Assembly: GCA_004298155.1 (NCBI GenBank)
Contig: SCRD01000024.1
Coordinates: 372,001 to 436,000, forward strand
DNA length: 64,000 nucleotides
Reading direction: 5' to 3'
Origin: Acidobacteriota bacterium
Lineage (GTDB): Bacteria; Acidobacteriota; Terriglobia; UBA7540
Of the stretch, positions 17,305 through 25,998 are shown one piece after another; the stretch's first letter is position 1; the number at the start of each line of letters is the position of its first letter. Made by a program: the position numbers and the translations under genes. Below the pieces are notes generated by a model. The model ran no database searches, was not told where the DNA came from, and saw nothing but the letters and a program-made list of their open reading frames with translations.

Positions 17305-18588
17305 TCAATATAAGTCGCGCAAAGACTTAATAGCACCAGCATTCAAGCCTTCCAAGAAGGCACTCTTTCCAATCTTAATGCTTCGCCCGAAAAAACGTTG
17401 GTAGTTTCGATACGTTGAGGTCTCTTGTGGGGGCTCATCTTTTGCTATCATGATGTAATTGGGCGGCGGATTCCGCGACAGTTCCACGCGTTTCAACAAA
17501 TACTTGAACTCGTAGTCGGCAGCGGGAAGCGAGTAGCCGATAAAGACCCATGTCTTAGCCTGCCGAAGCGACCGCTCTGCCTCAGACCATGCCCTCTGAA
17601 ACATGGCGAAGTCCAGCGCCTTCCTGTAACTGAAGGTAGCGATGCGTCCTCCTAGCCGGACACCGTTGCAATAGCAGCATGTCCAATTCGACGCGCGGTG
17701 CGTTTCTGGGGTACCGATTGTGCTACAAATGATTTTCCACTCAGCATCAGTTAATGCCTGGTTTGCGACCTTCATGGCCTCACCCGGAAGAAACCAGAAA
17801 AGGCGCCTGCAATTGTCGCAGTAAAGCCAATTGACGGAACCATGCATCTTCACCAATCGGACTACTTCTCCGTGCGGCCTCCGAAGTTCGATCGGTTCGC
17901 TGTCATTTGAAGTGGTCGGAAAGTCCGCAGGAATCGCACTGCCGCCATAAGTGAAGCGAAGTTCATCCCCGTAGATGGACGTCAACTGGTCTTCGACCAC
18001 AGTGTCCCAATTCATGTTTATGAAGGCGCTCCTTGAGACATTAATCGCTTTGAAGAACCGGACGAGTAGTTGCCACTGAACGGTCCTACGTTCTCGCGAC
18101 TTCTCATACGTACTGTGCAGCATCTTGGCAATTCGCGCAATGAGCGCCCTCCGTGTTGTCCTCAACAAAGAAGGCGGGTATTTGAATCCAAGATGATGTC
18201 CCGTATTCGCAGAGAGGTCTATACAAGTGAAGATATCTTCAAGGGCTGGCCAGTATTCAGCATGTGCTTTCTCGCTGTGGTCGAACGCCTCTCGCACAAA
18301 TCGGCAGAGGAAGTGGACAAGAGTTTTGCTTGGCCCTCGCTTGAGCCCACGTGCCCTTAGCAGCTCGTCCGTAAACTGGCTCTGAAGTGGCAGGCCCGCA
18401 TTTCTGGAGAAGCCAGCGCCGAGGATGTAGGCAACTTCAATCTTCTCGTAGCGAGAGCGCGGAGTGGATTCTGTTGATGCCATTTTAATCGAAAGATTAT
18501 CGTTCAGGGAGGCTGGCAAAGCAAGCGTTGGGTGCAAGCCTCCGCTTGTAAGACGGTCGAGGGCATGGTGCTGGTCAATTTTCATCAT
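17305..18588 (-). CDS. SIR2-like domain protein, candidate defence NADase (427 aa)
   Basis: The NAD-binding Rossmann start is YILGAGFSRNAGLPL (about 54-68). Further SIR2 marks are the MNWDTVVED segment, KMHGSVNWLYC, a zinc knuckle made by CDNC and CCYC pairs, and FIGYSLPAADYEFK near the C-terminus. SIR2-domain proteins in defence systems often deplete NAD+ on infection, while classical sirtuins deacylate proteins; the sequence alone does not decide. The start overlaps the upstream gene by 14 bp, and it is the last of a four-gene operon begun by leader B. Several cysteines make the zinc module look intact. Confidence 0.8.
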   Translation of the reverse strand: MMKIDQHHALDRLTSGGLHPTLALPASLNDNLSIKMASTESTPRSRYEKIEVAYILGAGFSRNAGLPLQSQFTDELLRARGLKRGPSKTLVHFLCRFVREAFDHSEKAHAEYWPALEDIFTCIDLSANTGHHLGFKYPPSLLRTTRRALIARIAKMLHSTYEKSRERRTVQWQLLVRFFKAINVSRSAFINMNWDTVVEDQLTSIYGDELRFTYGGSAIPADFPTTSNDSEPIELRRPHGEVVRLVKMHGSVNWLYCDNCRRLFWFLPGEAMKVANQALTDAEWKIICSTIGTPETHRASNWTCCYCNGVRLGGRIATFSYRKALDFAMFQRAWSEAERSLRQAKTWVFIGYSLPAADYEFKYLLKRVELSRNPPPNYIMIAKDEPPQETSTYRNYQRFFGRSIKIGKSAFLEGLNAGAIKSLRDLY

Positions 18589-19291
18589 CGCAGACTGCGC
18601 CTGTATGGGTTGAGGAACCCGCTAACAGCCTTCCCCGTACCAATACGAGGTCCAGGAACCAGGTCTGGTCAACTTTGCCTAGATTGATTTCCTGCGAGCG
18701 CGCCTTCATAAAACTCAGGATTTCTTTCTCGCTGAAGCGATGGATATCGTGTCCGTTGCCGTTGGCCTGAAATCGATCACGGAGCCAACCCGCCGCAATC
18801 CACTTCTCAATTTTGTGATGATCTTCACCGAGGCAAAGTTCAAGGTCGCGGATGGTGTAGCCCTCTGTTATGCGTCGTGAATGGCCGAGCGCCTTGATTT
18901 TCATCACCACGGAGGTCTCAGTCCGCTTCAGCCGTTTCGCAATCGTGGCCGCTGAAAGCTTGCCGAGTAGTTTGTCGAGCGTTTCAAGCTCCTGGTCGGT
19001 CCACGGTCGGCGGTCGGCGTGCATGGTTAAACCAAGACGCTGCGCTTGCCGCTTGACGTACCAGCGCGGAAATCCGGTTTGCCGCATCAATTCCCTGATG
19101 ACGCGCCCGCGCTGATGAAGCCCGCCGTGATAGTGAGCGCGCATGTAGGCGTCGTGCTGAGGCAGCCAATTGTATTTGAGCTTCGCCCGCCGTCGCCGCC
19201 CGGCTCGGCATTTGAGGCAGTATTTGGCTTCAATCGGCGCGCGGTCTCGCCTGCCCGCTTCGATTGTGCCGCCGCAGCTAACGCAGGTCAT
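18575..19291 (-). CDS. Zinc-ribbon/HTH DNA-binding protein (238 aa)
   Basis: An N-terminal zinc ribbon (CVSCG near residue 3, CLKCRAGRR near 27) is followed by a Myb/SANT-like or GcrA-like helix set: WLPQHDAYMRAHY and RPWTDQELETLDKLL, then LSAATIAKRLKRTETSVVMK. The third segment, TIRDLELCLGEDHHKIEKWI, looks like another HTH. The C-terminus is unassigned. The ATG at 19291 has AGGAGG six bases upstream. It overlaps both neighbours (14 bp with the upstream gene at 19278-19291, 14 bp with SIR2), so the four genes form one coupled unit. It may regulate the operon. Confidence 0.7.
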   Translation of the reverse strand: MTCVSCGGTIEAGRRDRAPIEAKYCLKCRAGRRRRAKLKYNWLPQHDAYMRAHYHGGLHQRGRVIRELMRQTGFPRWYVKRQAQRLGLTMHADRRPWTDQELETLDKLLGKLSAATIAKRLKRTETSVVMKIKALGHSRRITEGYTIRDLELCLGEDHHKIEKWIAAGWLRDRFQANGNGHDIHRFSEKEILSFMKARSQEINLGKVDQTWFLDLVLVRGRLLAGSSTHTGAVCDDEN

Positions 19292-20168
19292 GGCCGTCCT
19301 CCTGCGTGGCGGGGTCGAAACTCGCAAGCTGCGCGCGAAGCCAATTGACCGTTTCCTGCGCGTTCCGCCAGTCGCGCATCCGCTGGCAGTAACTCAGGCG
19401 CTCTTGCCGGATGTGTTCGGGAGTTCGCCATTCCTGGCTGCGATAGGGCTTCGATTGAAAGGCCGCGCCGTACTGCGGGCAGGCGGCGAGCGAACCCCCG
19501 CCGACGTATTCGTACAGGTGCTTCAGGTATTGGGCTTCGGTCGGCTTCTCCCTGCGGCTTGTGGTGCGAAGCTCGCCGTACTTGGTGACATACAGGCCGG
19601 TGAGATCGGCAAGCGATTCGTAGAGCTTGCGCGGCTGGCGAATGACGGCATCGGGGATGTAGCCGTGAATCAGGCCGTGGGTCGCGGCGAGCTTGCCGAC
19701 GTTCCGGCGCATCGGCTTTTGAGCAACCCACGCCGCCCAATGCTTGCGTTCGTAATCGCTCGCTGCGTCGCCGAATTCGAGCAAAGGGTTATACGGTCGG
19801 CAGACCCGTAGCCTTCGCCCCTTGCGCTCGGCAATGGCAATCTTCTGCAACAGTTCCGATTTTCGTCGCTCATCGCGCGAAAGTTTTGGAGCTTCTCTTT
19901 TCCTCCGCTGCCGCGCCGCCCATGAGCGCAGCATTTTATAGGCGGCGGTGTGCCGCTCCATGTCCAGGCTGTAGAGTGTGTAATGCCGAGCCGGAGTTTG
20001 GATTTCGAGATGCGAGTTCAAGCTGATCCCGCAGTTCTCTAATCCATCAATCAGCCCCGCAAGCCGCGCCCGCTCGACCGCAAAGGGCTTCTCTCCCTGG
20101 TGCGGAATACCGACAACTGGAGCCTTGTTGCCTGCAAGTTTTTGGAGTGCCGTCAGTGTTGTTTCCAT
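19278..20168 (-). CDS. Hypothetical mobile-element protein (296 aa)
   Basis: I recognise no family. Three parts are visible: about 1-90 with ALQKLAGNKAPVVGIPHQ, a highly basic helical stretch (RQRRKREAPKLSRDERRK) near 100-120, and a mixed C-terminal half (LYESLADLTGLYVTKYGEL, QYLKHLYEYVGGGS). The basic helices suggest nucleic-acid contact. Translation starts at an ATG that overlaps the upstream stop (TAATG). It belongs to the operon with the zinc-ribbon gene, the HTH gene and SIR2. Confidence 0.6.
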   Translation of the reverse strand: METTLTALQKLAGNKAPVVGIPHQGEKPFAVERARLAGLIDGLENCGISLNSHLEIQTPARHYTLYSLDMERHTAAYKMLRSWAARQRRKREAPKLSRDERRKSELLQKIAIAERKGRRLRVCRPYNPLLEFGDAASDYERKHWAAWVAQKPMRRNVGKLAATHGLIHGYIPDAVIRQPRKLYESLADLTGLYVTKYGELRTTSRREKPTEAQYLKHLYEYVGGGSLAACPQYGAAFQSKPYRSQEWRTPEHIRQERLSYCQRMRDWRNAQETVNWLRAQLASFDPATQEDGHDLR

Positions 20169-20629
20169 TAGGCGACGCTCCTTTCTGCGGCCAAGGTCAC
20201 GTCGTAATACGCGATTTCGTAGCATGAATCGCAAAGGTCGGAGTCGATGGCTGGCTGGTACGGGCGGTTCTCAAGCTCCGCTCCACAGCCCTTGCACTTC
20301 GACCGCTCGGCGATTGCCACCAACTCGTCAAACTCCGGCTTGAAAGCGTCGAGCAACTGGAGCGCATAGCCCAAGCCTTCCGCCTTGAGCCGCAGTGCGT
20401 GTGCGGCTTCAGGATTCGCCTCGCGAACAGCCTTGCGGTTCCACGCCTCGACTTGTCCCTCGACGTGGCAAACGAGATTTTCGTAAATGAACTTGTTGAA
20501 TTTCGGCCTTGAACTCTCAGTCCCGTTATTGCGGGACGCGCCGCCTGTGATCGCCGTCGCCTGACGGCCTCGTTCGAAGACGCCCTTCGCTTGCGCCGCT
20601 GTCTGCCTGGTTTTGATTTCCTCGGTCAC
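20168..20629 (-). CDS. Zinc-ribbon protein, first gene of the leader-B operon (153 aa)
   Basis: The opening VTEEIKTRQT closely matches the ArdC gene start (VTEEIKTSQT), showing shared ancestry of the 5' ends. The body is helical (FNKFIYENLVCHVEGQVEAW) and ends with a zinc ribbon using Cys112, Cys115, Cys133 and Cys136 (CKGCG, CDSC). The GTG start at 20629 has GGAG upstream in the conserved leader. It lacks the ArdC metallopeptidase motif, so it is not an ArdC. Its stop overlaps the next start. The role is unknown; a small DNA- or RNA-binding anti-defence or regulatory protein is inference from its position. Confidence 0.65.
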   Translation of the reverse strand: MTEEIKTRQTAAQAKGVFERGRQATAITGGASRNNGTESSRPKFNKFIYENLVCHVEGQVEAWNRKAVREANPEAAHALRLKAEGLGYALQLLDAFKPEFDELVAIAERSKCKGCGAELENRPYQPAIDSDLCDSCYEIAYYDVTLAAERSVA

Positions 20630-20881
20630 GGTTTTTCTCCTTTTCTGCCCCGCTTCTCGCGGGGCACCCGAGGGCAGGGGGTGCGTGCTCCTGCGGTGGC
20701 TTTTGCGGGGGAACCGAAAAAATCTCGCTTGCTTCGCCTGATTTTTTTGGAGGTACCGCAACCCGAAGGGCCACGACTAGGCGGAAGCCAAGCCTGCGTC
20801 CGTGAGGTGCACGGGTATTTGCCCACCTGCCGTGCCCGCGAGAGGAAGGGACGTTAGAAAAGGAGTGCGACCGGGGAAATC
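20630..20881 (-). promoter_or_regulatory. Structured leader, copy B (before the SIR2 operon)
   Basis: Second copy of the element described at 11136-11404. The local hairpin TGCCCCGC/GCGGGGCA lies at 20646-20666. The long-range helix uses GGGGCAC (20661-20667) with GTGCCC (20832-20837) and GGCAGG (20673-20678) with CCTGCC (20826-20831). The central GGCCCTTCGGGTTGC block and the stretch of seven A/T near the middle match copy A. Confidence 0.75.
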
Positions 20882-20930
20882 GAGACACGAGGCGGAAGGG
20901 TATGGCGTACGGATTTCGGACGGCTACCTA

Positions 20931-20972
20931 TTGACATTCGATATGAATGCCTGTACTATCGACTATCGATAG
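20931..20972 (+). promoter_or_regulatory. padR promoter with overlapping palindromic operator
   Basis: A -35 box TTGACA (20931-20936) is 17 bases from a -10 box TACTAT (20954-20959). The perfect palindrome CTATCGATAG (20963-20972) follows at the expected transcription start, with a half repeat ACTATCGA just before it. This is a good candidate for PadR autorepression. Confidence 0.7.
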
Positions 20973-20979
20973 GAGGAAA

Positions 20980-21312
20980 ATGGAAACCAAATCAACGGAA
21001 TTGCTCCAGGGCACGTTAGACCTGCTTATCCTGAAGTCTCTCGCTCTGGAGGCACGCCATGGCCTCGGCATTTCGGAGCGCATCGAGCAGATGACTCGAG
21101 GAACATTCCGGGTTGGTCCTGGCTCTCTCTTCCCAGCGCTGCACCGGATGGAAGAACGGGGCTGGCTACTTTCAGAGTGGGGCGCATCAGCGAGCAACCG
21201 CCGGGCCAAGTACTATCGACTAACGCCGGCGGGACGGCGACAGCTGAAGGCGGAAACCGAACGCTGGGAGCGTATTTCCTTGGCAATTTCGAGTGCCCTC
21301 GAAACCAGTTGA
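20980..21312 (+). CDS. PadR-family transcriptional regulator, acidobacterial type (110 aa)
   Basis: The N-terminal winged helix is typical of PadR: LLQGTLDLLILKSLALE, then HGLGISERIEQM, GSLFPALHRMEERGWL and RRAKYYRLTPAGRRQL. The length fits the PadR subfamily that accompanies ADOP permeases. The ATG at 20980 has AGGAGG at the right distance, and a sigma-70 promoter with a palindrome lies just upstream, suggesting autoregulation. It is followed by the ADOP permease in the same direction, which it probably controls. No effector domain is seen beyond the winged helix. Confidence 0.9.
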   Translation: METKSTELLQGTLDLLILKSLALEARHGLGISERIEQMTRGTFRVGPGSLFPALHRMEERGWLLSEWGASASNRRAKYYRLTPAGRRQLKAETERWERISLAISSALETS

Positions 21313-21346
21313 ACGGAGTGTCCCATGATCCGAGAGGCGACAAGCC

Positions 21347-24022
21347 ATGGTCATTAAAGCGCGCATACGAAGTCTGTGGCGGAACGTGGTTCATCGCGAC
21401 CAGGCTGATCAGGAACTAGATGAGGAAGTGCGCACTTATCTTGAGCACCTTGTGATGAAAAAGATCGGCGAAGGGATGAGACCTGAGGAAGCCCAGCGCT
21501 CCGCGAGAATCAGTTTCGGCGGCGTTGAACAGGTAAAAGAGGAAGTTCGCGCCGTGCGGGCCGGGCGCTTTCTGGAAGACTTTGCTAGGGATGTCCGCTA
21601 CGGCCTCCGGCAATTGCTCCGCAATCCCGGATTCAGTGCCACTGCGATTACTATCGCGGCACTAGGTATTGCCGCTACCTGCGTGGTCTTTGCCTTTGCG
21701 GATGCCGCTACCTTCCGTGCGCTTCCGTATCAAAACGCCTCACGCCTTGCTGCCGTTACCATGGCCGATTTGAAAAACAACCCCAACCGGAGCGGAGTTT
21801 CTGTCCCAGTCTTCCTAAACTGGTCCGAGCATGCCGGGAAAATCGGAAGGTTTGCAGCGATATACTCGCCATTGAAGAGCAAATCTCTGGCGGGCGGCAG
21901 AGAGCCGATGCAGGTGTTCGACAAGCAGATTTCGCCGGGGAGTCTCAAGCTGCTTGGAGCTTCGCCGCTATTGGGCCGCGATTTTCTGGCCTCCGACTAC
22001 AGGGCCAGCGGGACTGATGCAGTCATCTTGAGCTACTCGTTATGGCAGCAATTATTCCATAGCAGTCCCGGCGCGGTAGGACGGGCCATCACGCTGGATG
22101 GAGTTGGGTACACCATTGTTGGAATCATGCCGCCCAATTTTCTGCTGCCGGAATCATCGGCGGCCATGGAACCTGCCTGTTGGACGCCCCTCGTCTTTAA
22201 TGCAAAACAGAAGTCCGCGGCGAAGGACCATTCGCTGACAATCTTCACTCGCCTGGGGCCGGGGACGTCCCCAGAACAGGCGGAGGTGGCGCTCAGGGCG
22301 ATAGCTCTCCCGATCCTTAATCCGACGGGCGCCCGGAACCGCTCCGAATGGCGCATCCAGGTGACGCCGCTTATCCGCGAATTGGTTCATCAATGGCGCT
22401 CGATTTTGATCTTTCTCTTTGGCGCCGCGGGCTTTCTGTTGGCCATAGCGTGCGCCAACGTAGCCAATCTGCTGCTGGCCCGAGCCAACGGCCGCCAAAA
22501 CGAAATTGCAGTGCGCGCGGCCATTGGAGCTAGCCGCGGTCGGGTGATCCGGCAATTGCTAACAGAAAGTGCAGCCCTCGGCGGCGTTGCCGGTGCACTG
22601 GGGATCCTGCTAGCCCACTGGGGAATCGAATGGGAACGCTCGGTTCTTCCGCAATGGTTCCAAACGGCCAATTTTGAACAGATGGGTATCGATCCACGAA
22701 TCCTGGCGGCGACCGTGGCCGTATCTTTTGTGGTGGGGATCGTTTTCGGCCTCGCTCCGGCGATTCATGTCACAAGGATTGATCTTGTCGAGTCTCTAAA
22801 ACAATCAAGCACGAGTGTGAGCCTGAGCAAGGGCAGGTGGAACGCCCAGGGTGTGGCCGTTGTTGTAGAGATAGCCTTCTCGCTGGTTTTGCTGACTGGG
22901 GTTGCTTTAATGCTGCGAAGCTTCCTGAAGCTTGAGGCTGTTCATCCAGGCTTTGACCCTGACCAGATGCTGACAATGCGTGTGCTGATGCCCAAGTACC
23001 GGTATCCCAAGCCTGAAGACCAGATTGCCGCATATCAGCAGGTTATTCAAAAGATCAGGGTCTTGCCCGGTGTAACCGACGCCGCATTTGTAACTCCACT
23101 TCCGATGGCCGGTATCAACGGAACCGTGGGGCTGCCCGCTCAACCCGGGATGTCCAATGCCCCAGCAAACAGTAAGCTTGGCATTGGCTTCCATGTTGTG
23201 AGTACCGGATATTTCAATACGATGGGCATCCAGCTATTGCGGGGCCGTCTCTTCACGTTGCAGGATACCCATGATTCGGAACTGGTGGCGATAGTTGACG
23301 AGGCATTTGTCGATCGCTTCTGGCCGGGAGAGGACCCGGTGGGGAAAGTTTTCTACCCCGACTATCCGAAGATGAAGCCAGTTGTACATGTGGTCGGCGA
23401 AGTGGACAGCGTGAGAGATCTGCAGCTGTGGGAGCGGCCGCGCCCGGAATTGTATAACCCTTTCACTCAACATTTCTTTGCCGCATTTGCGGGGTCGCTG
23501 GTGATCAAGACGCGGACTCCGGCGTCTACTGCCGTTGCCGTCCAGCAGGCTATTCACTCCGTTGATCCCGAAGCCCCGGTTTCCCGGATCGAAACCATGC
23601 GCGATGTGCTGAGTTTGAGCCTCGCAGAGAAACGGCTCTACTTGTGGCTCGTGGGCGTTTTTGCCACGCTTGCACTGCTCCTGGCCACTGCCGGCATCGC
23701 TAGCACCGTGTCTTATGCGATCAGCCGGCGAAAGCACGAAATCGGGATTCGGATGGCGTTGGGTGCCCGCAGGTCGAGCGTACTTTTCCTGATGCTCGGC
23801 CAGACTGCGCGGCTGGTGCTGGTGGGCATTGTGCTTGGGGCAGCGGGCTCGCTGCTGCTCACGCGATTCATCTCAAGTCAGCTTTACGGCATAAGCCCCA
23901 CAGACCCGCTCACGTTTGTGAGCGTCGCCCTTTTCCTCGGGCTTGTGAGTCTGTTCGCAAGTATCATTCCTGCAACTCGCGCCGCTTCCGTCGATCCGGC
24001 GGAAACGCTGCGTACCACTTGA
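21347..24022 (+). CDS. ADOP family MacB/FtsX-like permease (891 aa)
   Basis: An N-terminal ADOP-type region (DEEVRTYLEHLVMKKIGEGM, RISFGGVEQVKEE) precedes two MacB/FtsX permease halves. Each half has a membrane segment, a periplasmic MacB_PCD-like domain and a three-helix FtsX block; FtsX blocks are seen near 350-450 (LLAIACANVANLLLARANGR) and at the C-terminus (TVSYAISRRKHEIGIRMALG). The family is named for its expansion in Acidobacteria without a co-encoded ATPase. It probably works with an unlinked ABC ATPase in efflux or envelope traffic; the substrate is unknown. It is transcribed with PadR upstream and overlaps the lipoprotein gene downstream (ATGA). Confidence 0.9.
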   Translation: MVIKARIRSLWRNVVHRDQADQELDEEVRTYLEHLVMKKIGEGMRPEEAQRSARISFGGVEQVKEEVRAVRAGRFLEDFARDVRYGLRQLLRNPGFSATAITIAALGIAATCVVFAFADAATFRALPYQNASRLAAVTMADLKNNPNRSGVSVPVFLNWSEHAGKIGRFAAIYSPLKSKSLAGGREPMQVFDKQISPGSLKLLGASPLLGRDFLASDYRASGTDAVILSYSLWQQLFHSSPGAVGRAITLDGVGYTIVGIMPPNFLLPESSAAMEPACWTPLVFNAKQKSAAKDHSLTIFTRLGPGTSPEQAEVALRAIALPILNPTGARNRSEWRIQVTPLIRELVHQWRSILIFLFGAAGFLLAIACANVANLLLARANGRQNEIAVRAAIGASRGRVIRQLLTESAALGGVAGALGILLAHWGIEWERSVLPQWFQTANFEQMGIDPRILAATVAVSFVVGIVFGLAPAIHVTRIDLVESLKQSSTSVSLSKGRWNAQGVAVVVEIAFSLVLLTGVALMLRSFLKLEAVHPGFDPDQMLTMRVLMPKYRYPKPEDQIAAYQQVIQKIRVLPGVTDAAFVTPLPMAGINGTVGLPAQPGMSNAPANSKLGIGFHVVSTGYFNTMGIQLLRGRLFTLQDTHDSELVAIVDEAFVDRFWPGEDPVGKVFYPDYPKMKPVVHVVGEVDSVRDLQLWERPRPELYNPFTQHFFAAFAGSLVIKTRTPASTAVAVQQAIHSVDPEAPVSRIETMRDVLSLSLAEKRLYLWLVGVFATLALLLATAGIASTVSYAISRRKHEIGIRMALGARRSSVLFLMLGQTARLVLVGIVLGAAGSLLLTRFISSQLYGISPTDPLTFVSVALFLGLVSLFASIIPATRAASVDPAETLRTT

Positions 24023-25218
24023 TGATGTTTCTGCTCCCCCGTTGTCGGTTGCATTCGGTCGTTATTACGTTCCTTCGCGAGTTCCTCTGCGGTGCTGTAC
24101 TGGTCGCAACGGCGATATTTTTTGGCGCCTGCCGCCCGGGAACCTTGGGAACATACCGGTTGGAGAAAATTGGAAAAGAGATGGTGGTTGTTCCGCCGCC
24201 GTACTCGAAGCTCGCACCGGGAAAAACTGTCCGGTTTGAGATTCAGGCGGACAAACGCGCCCACGCGGAGCGGCGCAATGGATGCTCGGCGGCCAGCGGC
24301 CCATTCAAACTGGCCGCCACGCCGCAGGAGTGGAACGCCACGCTGCCGTCCCTGCGGACGTGGTCGCGCGAAACGGAGAGCGGAGTTTTCCACCGGAACT
24401 TTGAGAGCTTTGTGCGTCAGATCAGCGCGCTTGCTGATAAAGGCTGTATCTCCGCTCCCGAGGCGCTGAAGATGGAAACGGGTCTTCGTGAGGCCGTGCC
24501 GATTGCGGTGAGTGACACCATGCTCTACCGGTACGGGTACTCCGCGGGCGAAGGCGTGATTGACCTTGAACCTGGCATGCGGCTGACCATCCAGCGGGCC
24601 GAATACAACCGTTCCGATGAATTTCAGGGGACGGAAACCGTTTATTACCGGATCAGGCGGGATTCGGAAGCCCGGCTTCAGATTCATGTTCTCAAATCCG
24701 AGCATCGCGGCCAGGCCCGCATGCTTCCTGGCGATCTTGATCTGGCTGACCGGATCCGAGGGGACTTCCATGCCCGCTTGTTCTTCTCCGGTAATCTTGT
24801 TCCCCGCAACCTGAGTTATTCGGCGCTGGTGGTTGGCACTCGCGCTCTGCAAAAAATGGATGCGATTGCGAGTGAGCTCCGGAAACATCCGCAAGATGGC
24901 TGCCCGGCTGGGTCAGACGGCGATCCTGGCTGCAGGGCATACTTTGGCATGGTGACTGTTGTTGCCGAACTGGGTGTTAAGGTGAATGGCAGGGAGGTTT
25001 TTGTTGCGCCGGGCGACCACGTACGGGACGCACTGGAAAAAGCCGGTAAAACGGGCTGCATAAAGGATGTCCGCGCACTGCGCATCGAACGCGAGTTCCT
25101 GGGGCATCCTGTCAAAGTGGCATTCGACCCAACATCAGATGCCATTCTGCACATGGAACTTGTCGCAGTTGATCGTATCTCCTGTTCAGCAAGTAGGCAC
25201 TACTCACCGGAGCAGTAA
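24019..25218 (+). CDS. Predicted lipoprotein of unknown function (399 aa)
   Basis: A hydrophobic N-terminus ends in a lipobox (FFGACRPG, Cys at about 38), so the protein is probably lipid-anchored in the envelope. The body is soluble with several cysteines (CSAASG, CISAPEAL, CPAGSDGDPGC, CIKDVRAL) that may form disulfides. The C-terminal 90 residues include VKVNGREVFVAPGDHVRDAL, which resembles a small beta-rich domain of the SLBB type, though I cannot assign it. The start overlaps the ADOP stop by 4 bp, so it is probably a partner of the permease. The function is not recognised. Confidence 0.65.
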   Translation: MMMFLLPRCRLHSVVITFLREFLCGAVLVATAIFFGACRPGTLGTYRLEKIGKEMVVVPPPYSKLAPGKTVRFEIQADKRAHAERRNGCSAASGPFKLAATPQEWNATLPSLRTWSRETESGVFHRNFESFVRQISALADKGCISAPEALKMETGLREAVPIAVSDTMLYRYGYSAGEGVIDLEPGMRLTIQRAEYNRSDEFQGTETVYYRIRRDSEARLQIHVLKSEHRGQARMLPGDLDLADRIRGDFHARLFFSGNLVPRNLSYSALVVGTRALQKMDAIASELRKHPQDGCPAGSDGDPGCRAYFGMVTVVAELGVKVNGREVFVAPGDHVRDALEKAGKTGCIKDVRALRIEREFLGHPVKVAFDPTSDAILHMELVAVDRISCSASRHYSPEQ

Positions 25219-25311
25219 CGTGCCCAGTGAGAGGCTTGTACACTGGCAGTTCGGTGTATTCCGCGGTGACAACCCTATTTCATGATGCTTTGTGTTCGGC
25301 CCGGAGCGGAG

Positions 25312-25348
25312 GGAGAAAAAGAAGGGCCCCGCGCGAAAGCGAGGCCCT
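25312..25348 (-). terminator. Intrinsic terminator downstream of ssb
   Basis: AGGGCC (25323-25328) pairs with GGCCCT (25343-25348); an inner CGC/GCG pair closes a GAAA loop on the + strand. On the minus strand the stem is followed by CTTCTTTTTCTCC, a U-rich tract. It sits just past the ssb stop and is a good rho-independent terminator. Confidence 0.7.
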
Positions 25349-25360
25349 GGAAGGGGGGAT

Positions 25361-25762
25361 TTACGAGGCGGGATCGTCGGCGGGAATATCGGTGGAAGGA
25401 TTTTCTTCAGCGGTGCGATCCAGCTTGGCAATTCGGATGGCACGGACTTCCCAAAGCTGAACCTTCAGCGTGGCGCTGCTCTTCTTGCTCTTGCCGGTGA
25501 CCGGCTTTTCAACTTCGCGGGAGCGCAGGTAGCCGGTGATGTGAACATGCGCGCCTTTCTTCAAGCTGGCTGCGAACTCGGCGAGATTGCCGAAGCAGGT
25601 CACGCGATGCCAGTCGGTGTGGGATTGCCACTCGCCCTGGGCGTCTTTCCAGGACCGCTTGGTGGCGAGCGAAAGGACGGTGAACGGAACGCCGGCCCGA
25701 ATGCTTTTGGTCTCGGCGTCGCTACCGAGGTAGCCCATGATGTCAACGGAATTCTGGTACAT
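25361..25762 (-). CDS. ssb: Single-stranded DNA-binding protein (133 aa)
   Basis: An OB-fold SSB is evident: VDIMGYLGSDAETKSIRAG, VLSLATKRSWKDAQGEWQ, HRVTCFGNLAEFAASLKKG and HVHITGYLRSREVE. The C-terminus ends in an acidic tail (STDIPADDPAS) but lacks the canonical DDDIPF tip, so partner recruitment may differ from chromosomal SSB. The ATG at 25762 has CGGAGG eight bases upstream. It is preceded by leader copy C and followed by an intrinsic terminator, so it is a single-gene unit. SSB genes are common in leading regions of conjugative elements. Confidence 0.9.
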   Translation of the reverse strand: MYQNSVDIMGYLGSDAETKSIRAGVPFTVLSLATKRSWKDAQGEWQSHTDWHRVTCFGNLAEFAASLKKGAHVHITGYLRSREVEKPVTGKSKKSSATLKVQLWEVRAIRIAKLDRTAEENPSTDIPADDPAS

Positions 25763-25998
25763 GTTTGAAACCTCCGATTTATGCTCCCGCTTCGCGCGGG
25801 GCACCCTGAAGCGAGAGGGTCCTGCTCCCAAGGCGGCTTTTGCGGGGGAACCGAAAGAATCTGGCTTATTGGCCATGATTGTTTTGGAGGGACCGCAACC
25901 TACAAGGGCGGCGAAGCCGGATGCCGAGCGTGCGTCCGCCGGGCGCAGGGATGACCCCGAAGCAGTGCCCGCGAGAAAAAGGGATAGAACGGAGGGAT
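25763..25998 (-). promoter_or_regulatory. Structured leader, copy C (before ssb)
   Basis: Third and most divergent copy. The long-range helix is kept with changed bases: GGGGCAC (25798-25804) pairs with GTGCCC (25965-25970), and GGGTC (25817-25821) pairs with GACCC (25953-25957) where copies A and B use GGCAGG/CCTGCC. A local hairpin CCCGC/GCGGG (25786-25800) again overlaps the long-range arm. Compensatory change supports a real structure. Confidence 0.7.

Noticed and set aside
22154-24894. Long minus-strand frames under the ADOP and lipoprotein genes
   Set aside because: They are antisense to clearly coding sequence and have low-complexity, basic composition.
11136-25998. CRISPR-like repeats
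   Set aside because: The shared element is 240-270 bp, occurs three times many kilobases apart, and always precedes a start codon.
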